Source: Rhizophagus irregularis (taxonomy: Eukaryota > Glomeromycota > Glomeromycetes > Glomerales > Glomeraceae). Taken from it: DNA of 64,000 bases. Where the stretch lies: assembly GCF_026210795.1 (NCBI RefSeq), contig NC_089430.1, positions 3,906,001 through 3,970,000 of the forward strand. The letters run 5' to 3'. The notes beneath the pieces are model-generated. The model did no database searches. It was not told the origin of the DNA and saw only the letters and a program-made list of their open reading frames with translations. The translations under genes were made by a program, and so were the position numbers. Positions 1 to 12,662 of the stretch are shown piece by piece (the first letter of the stretch is position 1; each line of letters opens with the position of its first letter).

Positions 1-2750
1 ATCTAATTTTAAGTTTATGCTTCAATCTCGAATTATCAGTTCGGAATGTCGATTATTAAATGAAAAAATTTTCCGACATTGTTCATTATTTTTATTTTTT
101 CTGCGCCTAAAAAAAGAATTGGATCTTCGACTTCAAATAAATAAATGAAAATCAAAAAAAATAAAATAAAATAAAATAAAATAAAATATAAAAAAAAAAG
201 TAAAATAAAATAAAATAAATTAAAATAAAATAAAATAAAAAAAAAAACTTTTTTACTTATGAAGGTATAAATAAATGCAAATGATGACATACTGTACTTT
301 TTTTATTATTATCAGACTATCCATTTAATTAATTTTCGGGATATTGATAAAGTTTAAAATTTCATCATGTCACGTGTGAAAAATCGACAGTCGATTTTTC
401 ACTTGAATTTTTAATTTCAAATACAAATGATATTATCCCTATTATCCCTATTATCCCTTCAAGAAATCTTAAACTTATTACATGAGATAATAATAATTAA
501 AATGAGATTTCTTCCCTCCTGTCTCCATAAAGATTTCATATTCATTACCAAATAAAGTTGAATAAAAAGATAAAAAATTGTTAAACCGAGTGATAAACTC
601 TGAAAGGAAGATTACATCGGAAACTGACCGAATATAGTATCATATTTCCGGGATGACTCCGGAATTTTCACAAAGTAAGGCTAAATATAATACGAATTTA
701 TCCGAATCAGAACTTTTTAGTAAATTTGTGAAACCATGGATCTAAAACCTTATGGGCGACACCATGTATTATATGTATTAAGTTGCAAGCATTTCATAAT
801 TTTTTTTACCGGAATTGTAAACTAACCTCATGTAAATAAATCAACGTTTCATATATTCTTCAATTGTTTAGTAAAAATAACTTGGTTCAAAATTATTAAT
901 TCAAATTCTCATTGTTTCACCATTAACTGATTTTAGAACCTCATTAAATTTTGTGCCCCGCAATTATGGCAAATTTCCTTTTATGTATCTACGATTTTCT
1001 AGACGATCATCACAAATCTGGCTATCACTTTAATATCATAGCACAAATTAAAATACCCTCTGAAACCAGTATTTTTATCGTTAAAAAAAAAAAATGAGTC
1101 AAAATTTGTATGTATATTGTACGCATATTTTTTGACAAAGAAATCTTGTTTTTAATCTTTTTTATTATTAATGTTTATATTTTTGTATAATTTCTAAAAC
1201 TATACTTAATTTATCCCTTTGAAACATATTATTACTATATTTGGTTCTATTCATTGTTAATATATAGATTCCTTGTTAAAAATAAAAAGACTCCCGTGCA
1301 CAATACTTCACTTATTTGATATTATAGAGTTCATTTTTATCGATGAAACCTTTATATACATTATATATATATATATATATATATTTCGTTGTTTATAATT
1401 TATTTATACAATCATTATTACTTGAAACTTTAAAGGTTTCGATTCTTACTTTTTTTAAATAACATTGTTATTCTGATCATATAATAAAACAAACATGTGT
1501 AAATAAAATTAATTTAAGATTAGGTTGGAAAATTCCCGAATTTCCTTATGGTTTTCATAAATATTAATTGATTGATTTTTGTGATAAATAACAAAGAATA
1601 TCATTTTTACCATAAAGATTACGCCAATTTTATATATAATTTATTTATATAAAATTTCTTTGATCCATTTATTCTTTCTTTTCATTTTAATCCCATTCAT
1701 TATGGAAACTAGAAACCTATTCATTGTGTGATGTTGTGGCTGAATCACGGTATTTTTTAATATTAATTGTACCTTTTAATTTGGGTTCATTCAGAATATC
1801 ATTTTTTTCATTCTTATATCTATGAACCCTTTTAACCTTTTTGACACACAAATTGGATCGTTGATGACGCCACAAATTTTGTATTTGGTTAGAATGTACA
1901 TGACGACAACGTACTGCCAAATGTTACGTAGTAATGATTTTATGGCTCTATTGTATTTGTCTTTGTAAAAAAAAAAAATTTTAATTTTTTTTGTCATGTT
2001 ACATCCATTATATTTGTTATCTATTGTTTTATCCTTGAATCAAATCAAATAAAGTCTATTAAATAATGTACGTTTTGAAATTTGTTGTAAATTATCCAAA
2101 AAAAAATAAATTTATTCATTTTTCTAACGATTTACAGAAAATTTTAAACGCGAAATTATTTGATACAATGAAGAGAACAAGGATAAGTACATACATATTG
2201 AAGCATTGATTTTTTTTGGGGGTTCTTGGGGTGGTAAATTTAAGTGAACTTATAAAATGTCATTTTTTTTTTTTGGCCCACCTTACAAGCCTCACGGGCC
2301 TCACCTCTTTTTTTTTTTTTTTTATTTTCTTTTAAGAAAACCTAGACCGGTCTAATATTAAATTTTTGTTGGCTAAAAATACAATGACCTATTTTTTTTT
2401 TATTATAGTAACTATTAAATACTTTTTTTAGCATCTTTCAAAAAAGATTATTTCATGTATTTATAAATCAAATGAAAATACTTTTTGAATAATTTTAAAT
2501 ATTATTTTATCTTTAGTTTTTTTTATAATTTTGGAATTAAATAATTCTACTAATTATTAGATTATATGATGACATTTTTGTTGACATCAATGACATGTAT
2601 TTCATGTATTTCATCTAAAAAAAAAATAATAATACATGTTAGCATCAATGATATGTATATAGTTTTAAATGTAATAGTTTTTAAAATAATACATTAAAAA
2701 TAAACAGTATATTTAGTACATAATTTACATATATTCAAAAAAAAAAGTGA
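1..2750. other. AT-rich gene-free stretch
   Basis: I see no supportable gene here. The stretch holds an (AAAAT)n-type simple repeat at about 147-246, a (TA)n run at about 1359-1384, and a perfect 12-bp inverted repeat at 376-387/391-402 (GTGAAAAATCGA and its complement, 3-nt loop). Long T runs lie near 2260-2330. The short open frames here are low-complexity or lack any codon signal. Confidence 0.6.
147..246. repeat. AAAAT simple repeat
   Basis: This is a near-perfect run of AAAAT pentamers interrupted by short A tracts. It creates a phenylalanine/leucine/tyrosine-rich open frame on the minus strand that I treat as an artefact. Confidence 0.8.
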
Positions 2751-2779
2751 AAAAAAATTCATTCTGATTGAATTTAAAT

Positions 2780-3045
2780 AGTTTTAGTTAATAAATATAA
2801 TTTTTTGATTAAAAAAATTTTATTGAATTATTTTTTAATATAAAGAAGTTTAGTGTAAAAATAATTAGTATCAATTTAATAAATATAATTGTTTAATTAA
2901 AAAAAAAATTTTATTGAATTTTTTTTTCTAATATAAAAAAAGTTTAGTGTAGTAAAATAATTAGTACTAATTTAATAAATATAATTGTTTGATTAAAAAA
3001 ATTTTATTGGATTATTTTTTTTTTTCTAATATAAAGAATTACCTA
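2780..3045. repeat. Three-copy tandem repeat, ~105 bp
   Basis: Three successive copies begin with TAATAAATATAATT, continue through a T-rich block and AATATAAAGAA or AATATAAAAAA, and include GTTTAGTGTA. Copies two and three are the most alike. There is no coding signal. Confidence 0.65.
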
Positions 3046-3404
3046 GAATTACAATATAAAATATATATGTATATTTATAATTAAAATAATCAAAATTATA
3101 ATAGCTAAAAAATTCATTTGACTGATTAATTTAATTAACTATTTGGTTAATTAACCAACTAATACAGTAATTATTTAAAATTTCAAAAGTAAAGTAATAA
3201 ATATTATATGAAAAATCAGTTAAAAAAATACTCCAAAACTTTGTAAATATAATACATTTATGGAAAAATAACCAAAAATCTAAGCAATTTTCATATTTTA
3301 GTAAGACTTTAAATTTTAGAAATATGATACATTTTTAAAAATAATAGGAAATAAAAAATATAAAATAAATTCTTTATAAGATTTAAGTATTTAAATTAAT
3401 TACT

Positions 3405-3674
3405 GTTCCAATTTGATTATTTATTTAACGTCCCCACCCCCCTCTATTTTTCAAAAAATTTGAGATCTAATAAACATATATTATTAAATACCCCCTTTAT
3501 TTTTGAAAAAATTTAAAAGTAAATAAACATATAGTAATAAATATTTCCTTTAAATTTTGCCTGAAATTTTCAAATTTTCCTATGTTTATTTATTTAATTT
3601 GTTTAACTTAAGCCCTCTTTCCCCCTTAGTTTTTTCAAAAGATCTGGATGTTAAATAAACAATTAAATTGGAAC
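3405..3674. mobile_element. MITE-like element with long terminal inverted repeats
   Basis: The left end GTTCCAATTTGATTATTTAT is mirrored at the right end, where the complement reads GTTCCAATTTAATTGTTTAT. The match continues through TTTAAC(G/A)TCC, giving roughly 29 bp of imperfect inverted repeat. The interior is AT-rich and non-coding. No convincing target duplication was seen, so the superfamily is unassigned. Confidence 0.55.
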
Positions 3675-4039
3675 ATCCTTATATTAATGTAAAATTTTCC
3701 ATTAGTTTCTTTATTTTTAAAAGCATTGCAAAGATTTTTTTACAAAATTCCAGTTAAAGTAAGGATGACTACTAAAAAGTGAACTTGTTCTTTATTATCA
3801 ATTGATATTTAATAGATTATAATAGTAAATAGAAATTTGGAGTTTATTTTCTTCTTTACTCAATTTTTCCTTTAGGATTTTCTAAGGATTATAATTTTCT
3901 TTTTTATTTTTTTAGTTTTTTTTTTCAGAATTTTAGCATTTTTACTTTTGATTTTCTTTTGAAAAAGTTAAAGGTATTGAAATATTGATTATCTGAATTA
4001 AAGGTTTGATATTATTATTTAACTTTTTTGGATTTATAT

Positions 4040-4283
4040 TAAGGTTGCTTGCCGAAACCTAGGGGTTTAGGCAAGATGGCGTTTCGCCGAAAAGCGAAAT
4101 TCTGCTGAAACTATATTAAAGTTATATTAAAAAACTGGCGAAACTTTGGAGAAAGGTAAACCTGCCGAAACTTATTATAAATGCCAAAACTGCCAAAACT
4201 CTGCCAAAACTATAATAAATCTATAGTAAAATTTTGACAAAACTAATCGTAGGATTTTGAAGAGGTTTAGACAAGCAACCTTA
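4040..4283. mobile_element. hAT-like MITE, TAAGGTTGC family, copy A
   Basis: This is a 244-bp element starting TAAGGTTGCTTGCC and ending AAGCAACCTTA. It is flanked by a perfect 8-bp target duplication, ATTTATAT (4032-4039 and 4284-4291). The interior is full of GCCGAAACT-type short repeats. Copies B (41219-41462, same length), C (34983-36941) and D (20882-21083) belong to the same family. The 8-bp duplication and the terminal sequence point to the hAT superfamily. Confidence 0.85.
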
Positions 4284-4454
4284 ATTTATATAGATCAATT
4301 AATAAAAAAAGGCTAATAAAATTAATGGATTTAATTTTTAATTTTTACTAATTTAAATTGATTAGCAAAGGGGATCATCAAAATTAAAAATATTAGAAAA
4401 CTTAAAAACATAATTAGTTGAACTTAATGTATCTACTTAAAATTAAATGGGTTA

Positions 4455-5218
4455 TTATCCCTTAAACTGTAAGCAATTGCAGGCAAATTTGCCCGGAATT
4501 TTACTAAAATTTCAGCTCTCATCTAATTTTATGAAAAATAAAGCAATTTTAATAAAATTTTTTTCCAAAATAGTTTAAATTATATATTGTGTAGCAATTA
4601 TTATCATTTATTAATTATATATTAGGAAATTAAAAATTACCTATTGGTCAAAAGTTGTATTTTAAGATAATCACAAAATTTTAAAAAACTTTGCACTTAA
4701 CTTCAACGATTTCATTGATAATTGATTGTAGCTATATAAAAGCTTAATAGAATATGTAGAATTTGGTATGAGAAACAACTTTTGTTAATATAATTTTTGA
4801 TGTTTAAAAGTAGGATTTTGACTTTATATAGAACCTTAGTGAAAATTTTATTATACATTTTAATTATATACTCATAAAAATTAATTTTTTTTTTCTTTAT
4901 TTTGTTTATTATAATGCAAAATTTTTATAATGAAAATAAAAAGTTATAATAAATATTCAAATAGAGAAAAAAATATGATAAGAAAAGTTAAGATTTTACT
5001 ATATAAAAATTCCGATACTATTTTTGTAGAGTTAATTTCTCATCCAATTTTAATGATCAACCGCATATCTAACTCACATAATTTATGGCCAGAATGTAGA
5101 TCAATTTGGCTGCAAAATTATGTGACGATCTGGCCAAAATTAAAGAATTTTTTATAGCGTCATTTATCCTAATTTAGAAATTGCGGCAAATTTGCCTGCA
5201 ATACAATTTAAGGGATAA
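4455..5218. mobile_element. PIF/Harbinger-like non-autonomous element
   Basis: Ends TTATCCCTTAAACTGTA and its right-hand complement TTATCCCTTAAATTGTA run on into a shared ATTGCAGGCAAATTTGCC block, so the inverted repeats exceed 35 bp. TTA lies immediately outside both ends (4452-4454 and 5219-5221), as expected for a 3-bp PIF/Harbinger target duplication. The 764-bp interior has only a short unconvincing frame (4930-5157), so it is non-autonomous. Confidence 0.7.
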
Positions 5219-5748
5219 TTATTCTTTTTTTTTTTTTTTTTTCTGCAATGCATTTGATATTTTATTAAACAGTACAATTGACTTCGGAAAATACATAAAG
5301 TATAAAAAACTCCTAATCTAACGCTAACTATCTAACATTATTAACTACTAAACCACTCGTCATGCTATTAAAGCATCCCACATGTGCACTGTTAGATGAA
5401 GTTTTTGCTCAGAGGATATGATTCGTGTAAAACAGCTATTCTTAGCATAAATGCCCCTTTTTCTTCACAAGGCATTCACAAAGACCTACTACATTGCGAA
5501 TAAAAAAGAAAAGAAAAAACAAATTTTAACATTGTGAATGAATAAAACTCTGATATATAAATTCCATTCAAATCGATCCTTCCACGAGTGTCCTGAAAGC
5601 GTAGGGAGAGAATAGCATTTTTTATCTGAGTCATAGGATTCTAGGAATGCATTATAAAACCAGGACTGACCAGCTGTAAATAAAGCAAAACATTCACAAT
5701 TCTTGAAGTCAACTGGCGAAAGGTTCCATTTACTGTTTGCAAGTTATA

Positions 5749-5932
5749 CAGTCAAACCTTTATATAATGATATGTCGGGACATATATGAAATTTTTAGAA
5801 AATATCGTTATATCAAAGTTATACCGATATTTATATGTCCTCACATATAGTAGGAAAATAAAATTTTATCAGTATATCAAGTTTTTAATAGTATATCGGT
5901 ATATCGAATATCGGTATATCGAGGTTAGACTG
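5749..5932. mobile_element. TA-flanked MITE (Tc1/mariner/pogo type)
   Basis: Ends CAGTCAAACCT and AGGTTAGACTG are inverted repeats with TA on each outer side (5747-5748 and 5933-5934). The 184-bp interior is rich in TATATCGGTATATCGA palindromic units. The size matches the element at 8734-8915, and the ends are similar. Confidence 0.75.
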
Positions 5933-6487
5933 TATATTGTATAAAGAGGCGAACTCTAACATCGAATGTCTATTGTCATGACTTAAATTTTTGAACACTG
6001 TAAGCTGCCAACCATCATCACCCCCATTTAACCTAGCAAAGTAAGCTCTATCCAAATTTATAAGGGAAGTAAAGAAATGATGCTATAACTATATCTAAAA
6101 TTTTTTATTAAAGAAATGTAGTAAATAAAAGAAAAAAAAATTAAAAGATGAACAAAAAAGAAAATCTGGGCGCCATAATATCGAAGTTTATCTTTATCCT
6201 TCTTTCTCCGAGGTGTGTATGTACAATTGAAGATGAGGTCTAAGGTCTTTATCAAAGGTTGTTTAAAGAGAAACTAGATTCAGTTAGTTTTACAATATCG
6301 GATAAAGGATAAACTAAACATTATACCAAAAAAGCCATCAAAATTCTGTAAGAAGTAATCCATTCCGTAAGTTATCCCAAAATAGAAGTTTTCTTCTGAG
6401 TTGTGAGTTATTTGTTATTGTGCCAGCAATTTGCGGAAAGTAACTAGAAATGTGTTAAATTTATGATGTAATTTAATCTAAAATTCT

Positions 6488-6804
6488 TCAGATAGTGTCC
6501 TAATCGGGAGTCTTGTGACTTGACGAATAGGAAATACTGGTGGGTATGAGTAAATAATATGCGTTGAAGAAGGTGTAGAAAGAGGTAAAGGTGTGTATAA
6601 TTTGAAACGTTCAAGTAGGCTAGTTAAAGTCTTTCAAAGATAGTCTTGTATGTAGTGCTTAAGTTGTTGTGAAGCCATTACATGTTTCTTAATAGCCTGG
6701 TCGAGTATCTTGAATAGCGATGGTCTGTTAATGTAAAGAAAATTGTTGTGGATAAAGTCCACAAAATCTTTATTATTTAAAAGTTTATTGGTCGCTCTTT
6801 CCAT
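6488..6804 (-). pseudogene. Broken ORF of unknown retroelement-like protein
   Basis: Read on the minus strand, an ATG at 6804 opens a 56-codon frame that stops at 6634. It includes NNKDFVDFIHNNFLYIN and QAIKKHVMASQQ. After the stop, the neighbouring frame continues sensibly for about 50 codons (LERFKLYTPLPLSTPSSTH and so on) before another stop. One frameshift plus a stop would explain this. No domain is recognised. It lies inside the presumed degenerate retroelement. Confidence 0.3.
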
Positions 6805-6960
6805 GTCCAAGGTTTATTTATTCCGCTTAAAAAAGGTAGCTAAAGTTTGTCCTCATCTCGTCATTGTCTAAAGCTTGCTTATTTTAAGCGGTACGCCTCT
6901 CCAGACCGTCTTGAGTCCAGGAACCCTACAAAGAAAAGAAAAATGCGTAAGATAAAAAAA

Positions 6961-7999
6961 GGGTGAAGAGAAAAATTTTCTAACACTAAAATAAATCACT
7001 ACAGGTTCTTTGCTGTCAAGGCTATGCTTGAAGTGTATAAAATAAAATAAAGTGTATAAAATATAAGCGAAAATAATAAAAAAAATAAAAAAAATTATTA
7101 TTGAAAAAATATGGTCCAGACATTTAGCAGAAAGAATCTGTTATTATAACTATTCTTAAATGATGTTTATGAGTTTTTATTTCAATACTTTATGTAGTAT
7201 TTCTTTAAACAAGCATATTTTTTAATAAATAAGACTTAAAATGAAAAGTATTGAATCTGATTATTCATATATCATTAAAGGAATTTAGTGAGAATTATAG
7301 AAGGGTTTAGCCCATTATATTACTTTTTAATTTTTAATATTTTTATAATAATAATATGATTTATATTTATAGAGTAGTTTTATAATTTATCAAGCATAAA
7401 TTATAGAACTTGTAAAGGCTAAAATAAAGTTTATTTTAAATAGACTATATTTATATAGTTTTATAACTACTCAACTGTACATATGTGAAATTTTAAAATG
7501 AAATGACAAGTAGTTTATTTTGATAGATAGTTTATAAGTTTTTTGTATATTTTTGTATATTTGTATCTGTTTATATTATTCTTAATAAATATACAATGAT
7601 TAATATAAATATATATATATAATTATTTCAGAATATAGGTTTTGTGGTAACCTAACTAAGAAAGTAAAGCAATTGCTAAGAGTGATCTGTTTCATATGTA
7701 GTTCACCTATTGAGTTAAATAATCATCTGACAATCACACGTAAAGTAATTTTATATTATAACAAGTAGTTGGATAATTAATAATATTAGATAGGATTTAG
7801 TTTTGTATATTTTACTGTATATATTTATGAATTAATATTTTGTTTAATAAATTATCAAATGCATTGAGGCAAAAAAAAAAATTATTTCAGGATCTAATAA
7901 TCAGATTTTAATATTTCTTAGTTTATTAGATTCATTTCATTAAGAAAAATAATTAATATTGATTAAGTAATTTAATTTTAAAATTAAATCAACATTTTA
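6961..7999. other. AT-rich gene-free stretch
   Basis: I see only A/T-rich sequence with scattered short repeats (a duplicated AGTGTATAAAATA motif near 7035-7060). Nothing coding or structured enough to call. Confidence 0.5.
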
Positions 8000-8000
8000 T

Positions 8001-8405
8001 ATATGGGGATGCCTACAGCAAAAGCTGGGGCTCAGCCAAAATTTTGATTTTAAAATTTTATTATAATTATATATTTATTAATCCAATCTTTTAGAGAAAA
8101 AAAAAATTTTTTATTCATAGCATATTAAAAAAATATAATATTTTATAATTTATGATTTTTGTATTTTTATTTTATTATATTTAATGGATAATATAAATTT
8201 GCTAGAAAAGAAACCAATGTTTTAATGAATTCCTTGCAAAATTTTACCCTAGTTTGCAAAAAACTGATTTTAAAAATCTTTAAAAATGATAAAATAAATT
8301 GCGATTTACTAAATTAACCAATAATATTAAATTGTGATTTTTCGCAAAATCACATGATTTGCCAAGCCCCGGCTTTTGCTGCAAGCGTCCCGCGTCCCCA
8401 TATAT
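8001..8405. mobile_element. MITE with GC-rich inverted ends
   Basis: A left end TATATATGGGGATGC followed by CAGCAAAAGCTGGGGC is mirrored on the right. There the complement gives TATATATGGGGACGC and CAGCAAAAGCCGGGGC. These GC-rich ends stand out from the A/T surroundings. The target duplication cannot be separated from the AT-rich flanks. Confidence 0.65.
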
Positions 8406-8733
8406 AAAATTTATATAACATTAATATTTTGATTTTATTTAATTATTCCAAATTCTAGTAATTAGATTTTAATGATTTTAAACTATTAGAATTTCAACTT
8501 AAAATAATTAAATTAATTTATATTAAAATTAAATTGAAAAGTTAAAGTATTATCAATTAAGCTTCAGAATATACTTTTAAAATATTATATAATCAAATTT
8601 TAAGCTATAAAATAAACTCTTTTCTTTAAAGTTTAATTATCATTAATTGAACTTTGAAATATATAATTATCACTAAATATATTAATTTTCCATTTCAGAA
8701 GATTTAGTTCAATATAAATAAATTCATTATATA

Positions 8734-8915
8734 CAGTCAACTCTTTATAAATGCATTTCCCTTAAAACTGGATAAAAGCATGCAATTACAAAGGATATAT
8801 ATTTTATATTTATAAAAAGTAAATAATTAGAGGTTATATATATTTGGAACTGATTTAAAATATACATTTAAAAAGAGAATACATTTATAAATAATGTATT
8901 TATAAAAAGTTACTG
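8734..8915. mobile_element. TA-flanked MITE (mariner/pogo type)
   Basis: The left end CAGTCAACTCTTTATAAATG and the right complement CAGTAACTTTTTATAAATA form imperfect inverted repeats. TA lies immediately outside each end (8732-8733 and 8916-8917). The 182-bp body is non-coding. Confidence 0.7.
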
Positions 8916-9039
8916 TAATATTTTAAACTATATACTAAATTATTTAATATATAAATTATACTAAAAAATTATTAAAGATTTTTAAAATGAATTATAAATT
9001 ATCTTTATTATTTAACCTGCATATCATATTATTATTATT

Positions 9040-9275
9040 ATTATTATTATTTTTTTTTTCAAAGTAAAAAAAATAAAGAAAAAATATATACAAAGTAAAA
9101 TTCCCTAATAACTACTCTAATATAATTAAACTACAAACCACTCGTTATACTGGTAGTACCTCACGTGTGCACTGTCGAGTGATCGTTTGACTCCATAGGT
9201 AGACTTCGTTTAGTAACAAGTCATCTTAACCATAAAAGGCCCTATCTTGAATGTCATTGACATGGATGACCCAAT
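9040..9275 (-). mobile_element. Short 3' fragment of the 5.2-kb retroelement family
   Basis: A T run near 9050-9058 is followed by ACTACAAACCACTCGTTATAC and CACGTGTGCACTGTCGAGTG. This parallels the block that follows the T run at 5226. It looks like a 5'-truncated copy on the minus strand. Confidence 0.35.
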
Positions 9276-9743
9276 CATATTATTATTTAATTTATATAAT
9301 TATATTATATTACTATATTGTTTTATTTGTCAATTACAATATTATTTTAATATCAGAAATAGTTGAATTTTTTTTGATTTCATAAAGTTTCTATTTTTAT
9401 ATAGTTTTTGCTGATATATTGTATTAATATTAGAATTCTTAAACCAAATTTTCCATATTCTAATTTTGGTTCATGTGATCATTTAATATATCAAATATGT
9501 AGCTAATATATTTGATTAATAAATATGAGTTCAGATGCAATATATAGCATTTTACTAGGACCTGGACATTACATATACAACTTAGAGAATAACTTTTTAG
9601 CAAATTGGTCTAAATTTCAAAAAAAAATCACATTTTTTGCGATTATCTCGGCATCCAGTGATCCAATTTATGCGAACTTTTTTTGTTTTGTAGTCCCCAT
9701 CAAGCTTTACAAAATAAAAAAAAAATTCGCATGAATCAGATCA
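9276..9743. other. AT-rich stretch, no supported gene
   Basis: A 69-codon frame at 9525-9734 exists but lacks any recognisable domain. It overlaps sequence also found near 40594 (GATGCAGTATATAGCATTTTA), so it is dispersed repeat rather than a gene. Confidence 0.45.
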
Positions 9744-10049
9744 GGACCCTGAATAATACTAATATAACTCACAAGTGAACTTTAAGTACTGAAGTAAAAA
9801 TACATTTTATGATATAACTCTGTTAATATTGAAGCTAAGAATTCAATTTTACTATCATTAGAATCCTCTCATTAAGACGAATCTAATGATATAAATTTTA
9901 TTAAAATCGAATCACTGGTTGTGTTAAAAACAGGAGTATGTAGGATAACAAAATTTTAAAAATACCTCTATAATATGCAACTTTTGAAAAATTTTAATAT
10001 AAACTCTACATAAACTCAAATGTGAGTTGTATCAGTATTGTTTGAGTCC
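9744..10049. mobile_element. MITE-like element with ~28-bp inverted ends
   Basis: The left end GGACCCTGAATAATACTAAT pairs with the right-hand complement GGACTCAAACAATACTGATA, and both run on into AACTCAC. The interior contains the ATAACTCTGTTAATATTGA unit that also occurs, multiplied, at 59150-59530. No clean target duplication was identified. Confidence 0.5.
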
Positions 10050-11004
10050 TATCAAATCACTAGATGCCAAGATAATCACAAAAAACTAAAAATAAAAAAA
10101 GAGTAAATTTGGTTTTTTTTAGCAAAAAGTTAGTTGTAAGTTTTATAAGAGATGTTCAGAGTCCTATTTTACTATATAATTTTATTATATTCAGTATAAT
10201 TAATCATTTTAGTTTGATATAATAAGTTTTCAATATATTTAGATTCATTATATATATTCAGTAATAAGTGATACTATACTTTTAAAATATTATATAATTA
10301 AATTTTAGAAATTTGCTACTTATCATTAGCAGTGATCATTGCTGAAATCATGTAATTTTTAATTTTAGTCATAATTAAATGATTTATAATATAAAAATTG
10401 CTTTTTTGAAATATTGTGTACTAATTCATTTTTCCATTTTTTATGAAAATAAAATTGCCTTTTTTGGATTATATAATATTACTCAAATTTTTAAAAAAGC
10501 GAAAATTTGGCCAAAATTACAGAATATGACAAATAAGAATAACAAATAGACACAGTATGACCCTAATTGCTTCTGAAAAATAAAAACGTATTTTACAAAT
10601 AACTTTTGATCTAGCAGTTTAATTTTAATAATTTTTTTTTATTTTAATCAGGATAATAAAAGTTATTAATTAAAAAAAAATTATTAAAATTGAATTACTA
10701 GATACTGAGATAATTATTTTTGGAAGTTAAATTAAGTTCAAATCAAGTTCAAATTAAATCGAATTTTAAAGAAAAATTTGATTCGTGCAAAAGACTACTG
10801 GTGATCTGTTTTCTAAAGCAAATATACATATCAATAAATACTATTCTGCTAAATATTATAAGAAAAAAAAATTTAAAATATTTTTGAAAATTAATTTATA
10901 TGTAAAATTATTTTATTATACAAGTATAATTTCACAAATGATTTGCAAAATATTATTTATTACATTATATATATATCAATAAGAATTAAAATGATTTAAA
11001 ATTC
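10050..11004. other. AT-rich gene-free stretch
   Basis: This stretch holds diverged dispersed repeats. One block around 10310-10450 (AATTTGCTACTTATCAT, then AGTGATCATTGCTG) resembles 20510-20610. No gene is supported. Confidence 0.45.
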
Positions 11005-11149
11005 TATTTACTTATAATAAAGGTCATTATAGAAAATTAGCTCTTTACTAATGATTTTTACTTTACTTTTTTCTTAAATTTTATTGGTTAATTAGCTAAA
11101 AAGAAAAAAAAATATAATAATATAACATAAAATTTTCTTTTATAATAAG

Positions 11150-11328
11150 GGGAGTTACACATATCACGTAATATTCATTTTCTTATAAACCTTACCCCCC
11201 CCCCTGTTAGATTTCATAACCAATCAAATTATAATATTTATAAATCATATGATTTAAATAAGTGTAACGTAAAATTTTAACTACCCCCTCCCCCCCTATA
11301 ATAATTACATAATATGTGTAAGCTCCCT
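11150..11328. mobile_element. 179-bp MITE inserted in the MULE-like MITE
   Basis: Ends GGGAGTTACACATAT and ATATGTGTAAGCTCCC are inverted repeats. TAAG is present on both outer sides (11146-11149 and 11329-11332). Comparison with the uninterrupted copy at 22551-22774 shows exactly this block is extra. C/G runs (CCCCCCCCCC, CCCCCTCCCCCCC) stand out. A related element lies at 34597-34775. Confidence 0.8.
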
Positions 11329-11419
11329 AAGATCTGCAAAGAATTTTATATATTTTTTATTTTAGACCTGAAAGATTAAAGCTCTACCATCTGACCCGAC
11401 AGATCAAGTGACCTGGCGG

Positions 11420-12660
11420 TGTAAACGGCCGAATATCAAGCACGAAAAGATGATAAAACACCACCGCCAAATGTAATTATCAAGTATTAAGAACGAACAA
11501 ATTAATCGTGGATTGGTGTGGATGGATAAATAATTAGCCGAAAAGGATAAACATTTAAGAAGAGTAATGATCTGCATGATGTAATATTTATTGAATGATT
11601 GACAAAGAACCAATAGGATAAATAGAGTCGATCATTTGCGGCTTAGCGATCTTTAACAATGAGAACGATAAGAAAGAATAATTATAAGCCACAAAAGATA
11701 GATTATAAGCAAAACACATAAAGCGGATTAAAAGAATATATAAAATAATGTCGGAAAGATTAAAGAACACAAAATAATATAAAAGATAATATAAAAAGAT
11801 GGCATAAAGATGGAACATAAAAGATAACATATCAAAAAGAACATATATAAAAAGATAACACAGCCACAAAAGATGAATTATATCTTTACGACATAATATT
11901 TGAAAGATTATTTTAAAGAAAAGATAGCACAGCCATAAAAGATGGGTTATAAATTATTTCTTTACGATGTAATATTTGAATAATAGAAAAGATAATATAT
12001 AGAATAATATATAAGATAGCATATTAAAAGATAGCGTATTTAAAATATAGATAGCACATTAGAAAGATAGTTCAAAGATAATATGTAAAAAGAACATAAA
12101 AGATAGTTTATAGATAGAATAGAAAATAGCATAAGAATTGTATATATAGAGAACGGAATTCAAAGTAATTCCATAGTTCGCATCCACAGAACTCAATAAA
12201 ATATAAGTTTCATTTAATTATTTGTTAATGAAGTTTAATATTAATTAAAGGTAATAGGTTCGCCCTAAACTTTAATTAATGTTTGATTAATTAATTTTAA
12301 TTAATGAAAATTTAAGATGAATTAAATATATACCTTTGGAAGATAATAATTCGTAGCGAGAGCTATTGCAGTTTGAAATCGAAAGTGGATATAAATTGAG
12401 GAAAATTCAGAGAAGTTAATTTTATTTTATACCGTTCAACGTTTTATATTACTAACGCTATTTATTTTGTGAACCAAGAATGTTGTTGTATATTGTTCGT
12501 TGATGTTGTTGTTCGTTAATTATGTTTTGATCGCGTGTTTGTTCGTTTGATTGCTCGTTCGTTCGTTTGTTTGTTCGCTCATTCGTTCGTTCGACCATGA
12601 GAATGCCCGTTCGATGTGGCAACCTTGTAAATTGATGACAGGGGGAATTGGGGGATCTCA
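11420..12660 (+). repeat. 5' LTR
   Basis: 1241 bp, TG...CA ends. In my by-eye comparison it differs from the 3' LTR at two places only: G at 12533 (A at 17138) and T at 12656 (C at 17261). It contains a GTTCGTTCGTTTG-type tetranucleotide-like run near 12540-12595. Open frames within it on the minus strand are present identically in both LTRs and are taken as chance. Confidence 0.95.
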
Positions 12661-12662
12661 TA

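Larger units (their letters stand above)
5226..6960 (-). mobile_element. Degenerate non-LTR-like retroelement, 3' part
   Basis: A T run at about 5226-5241 (an A tail if read on the minus strand) is followed by a block beginning near 5340 (ACTAAACCACTCGTCATGC, then ATGTGCACTG). The same block recurs after T runs at about 9050 and, more distantly, 21990. Further on, short open fragments on the minus strand (6440-6804) suggest an eroded coding region. The identity as a non-LTR element is inferred from the repeated tail-plus-block layout, not from a recognised domain. Confidence 0.4.

Noticed and set aside
36-290. 84-codon minus-strand frame
   Set aside because: It is made by an AAAAT simple repeat read as Phe/Leu/Tyr.
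1717-1997. Two overlapping minus-strand frames as an exon
   Set aside because: They are alternative frames of the same stretch, neither with a recognisable domain or flanking splice structure.
4930-5157. 75-codon frame inside the TTA-flanked element
   Set aside because: Short, no transposase motif; it ends close to the terminal repeat and looks like chance.
11404-11869. 69- and 93-codon minus-strand frames in the LTR (repeated at 16000-16474)
   Set aside because: They are duplicated exactly because they are in both LTRs. Their composition is hydrophobic complement of A-rich sequence, with no domain and no independent support.
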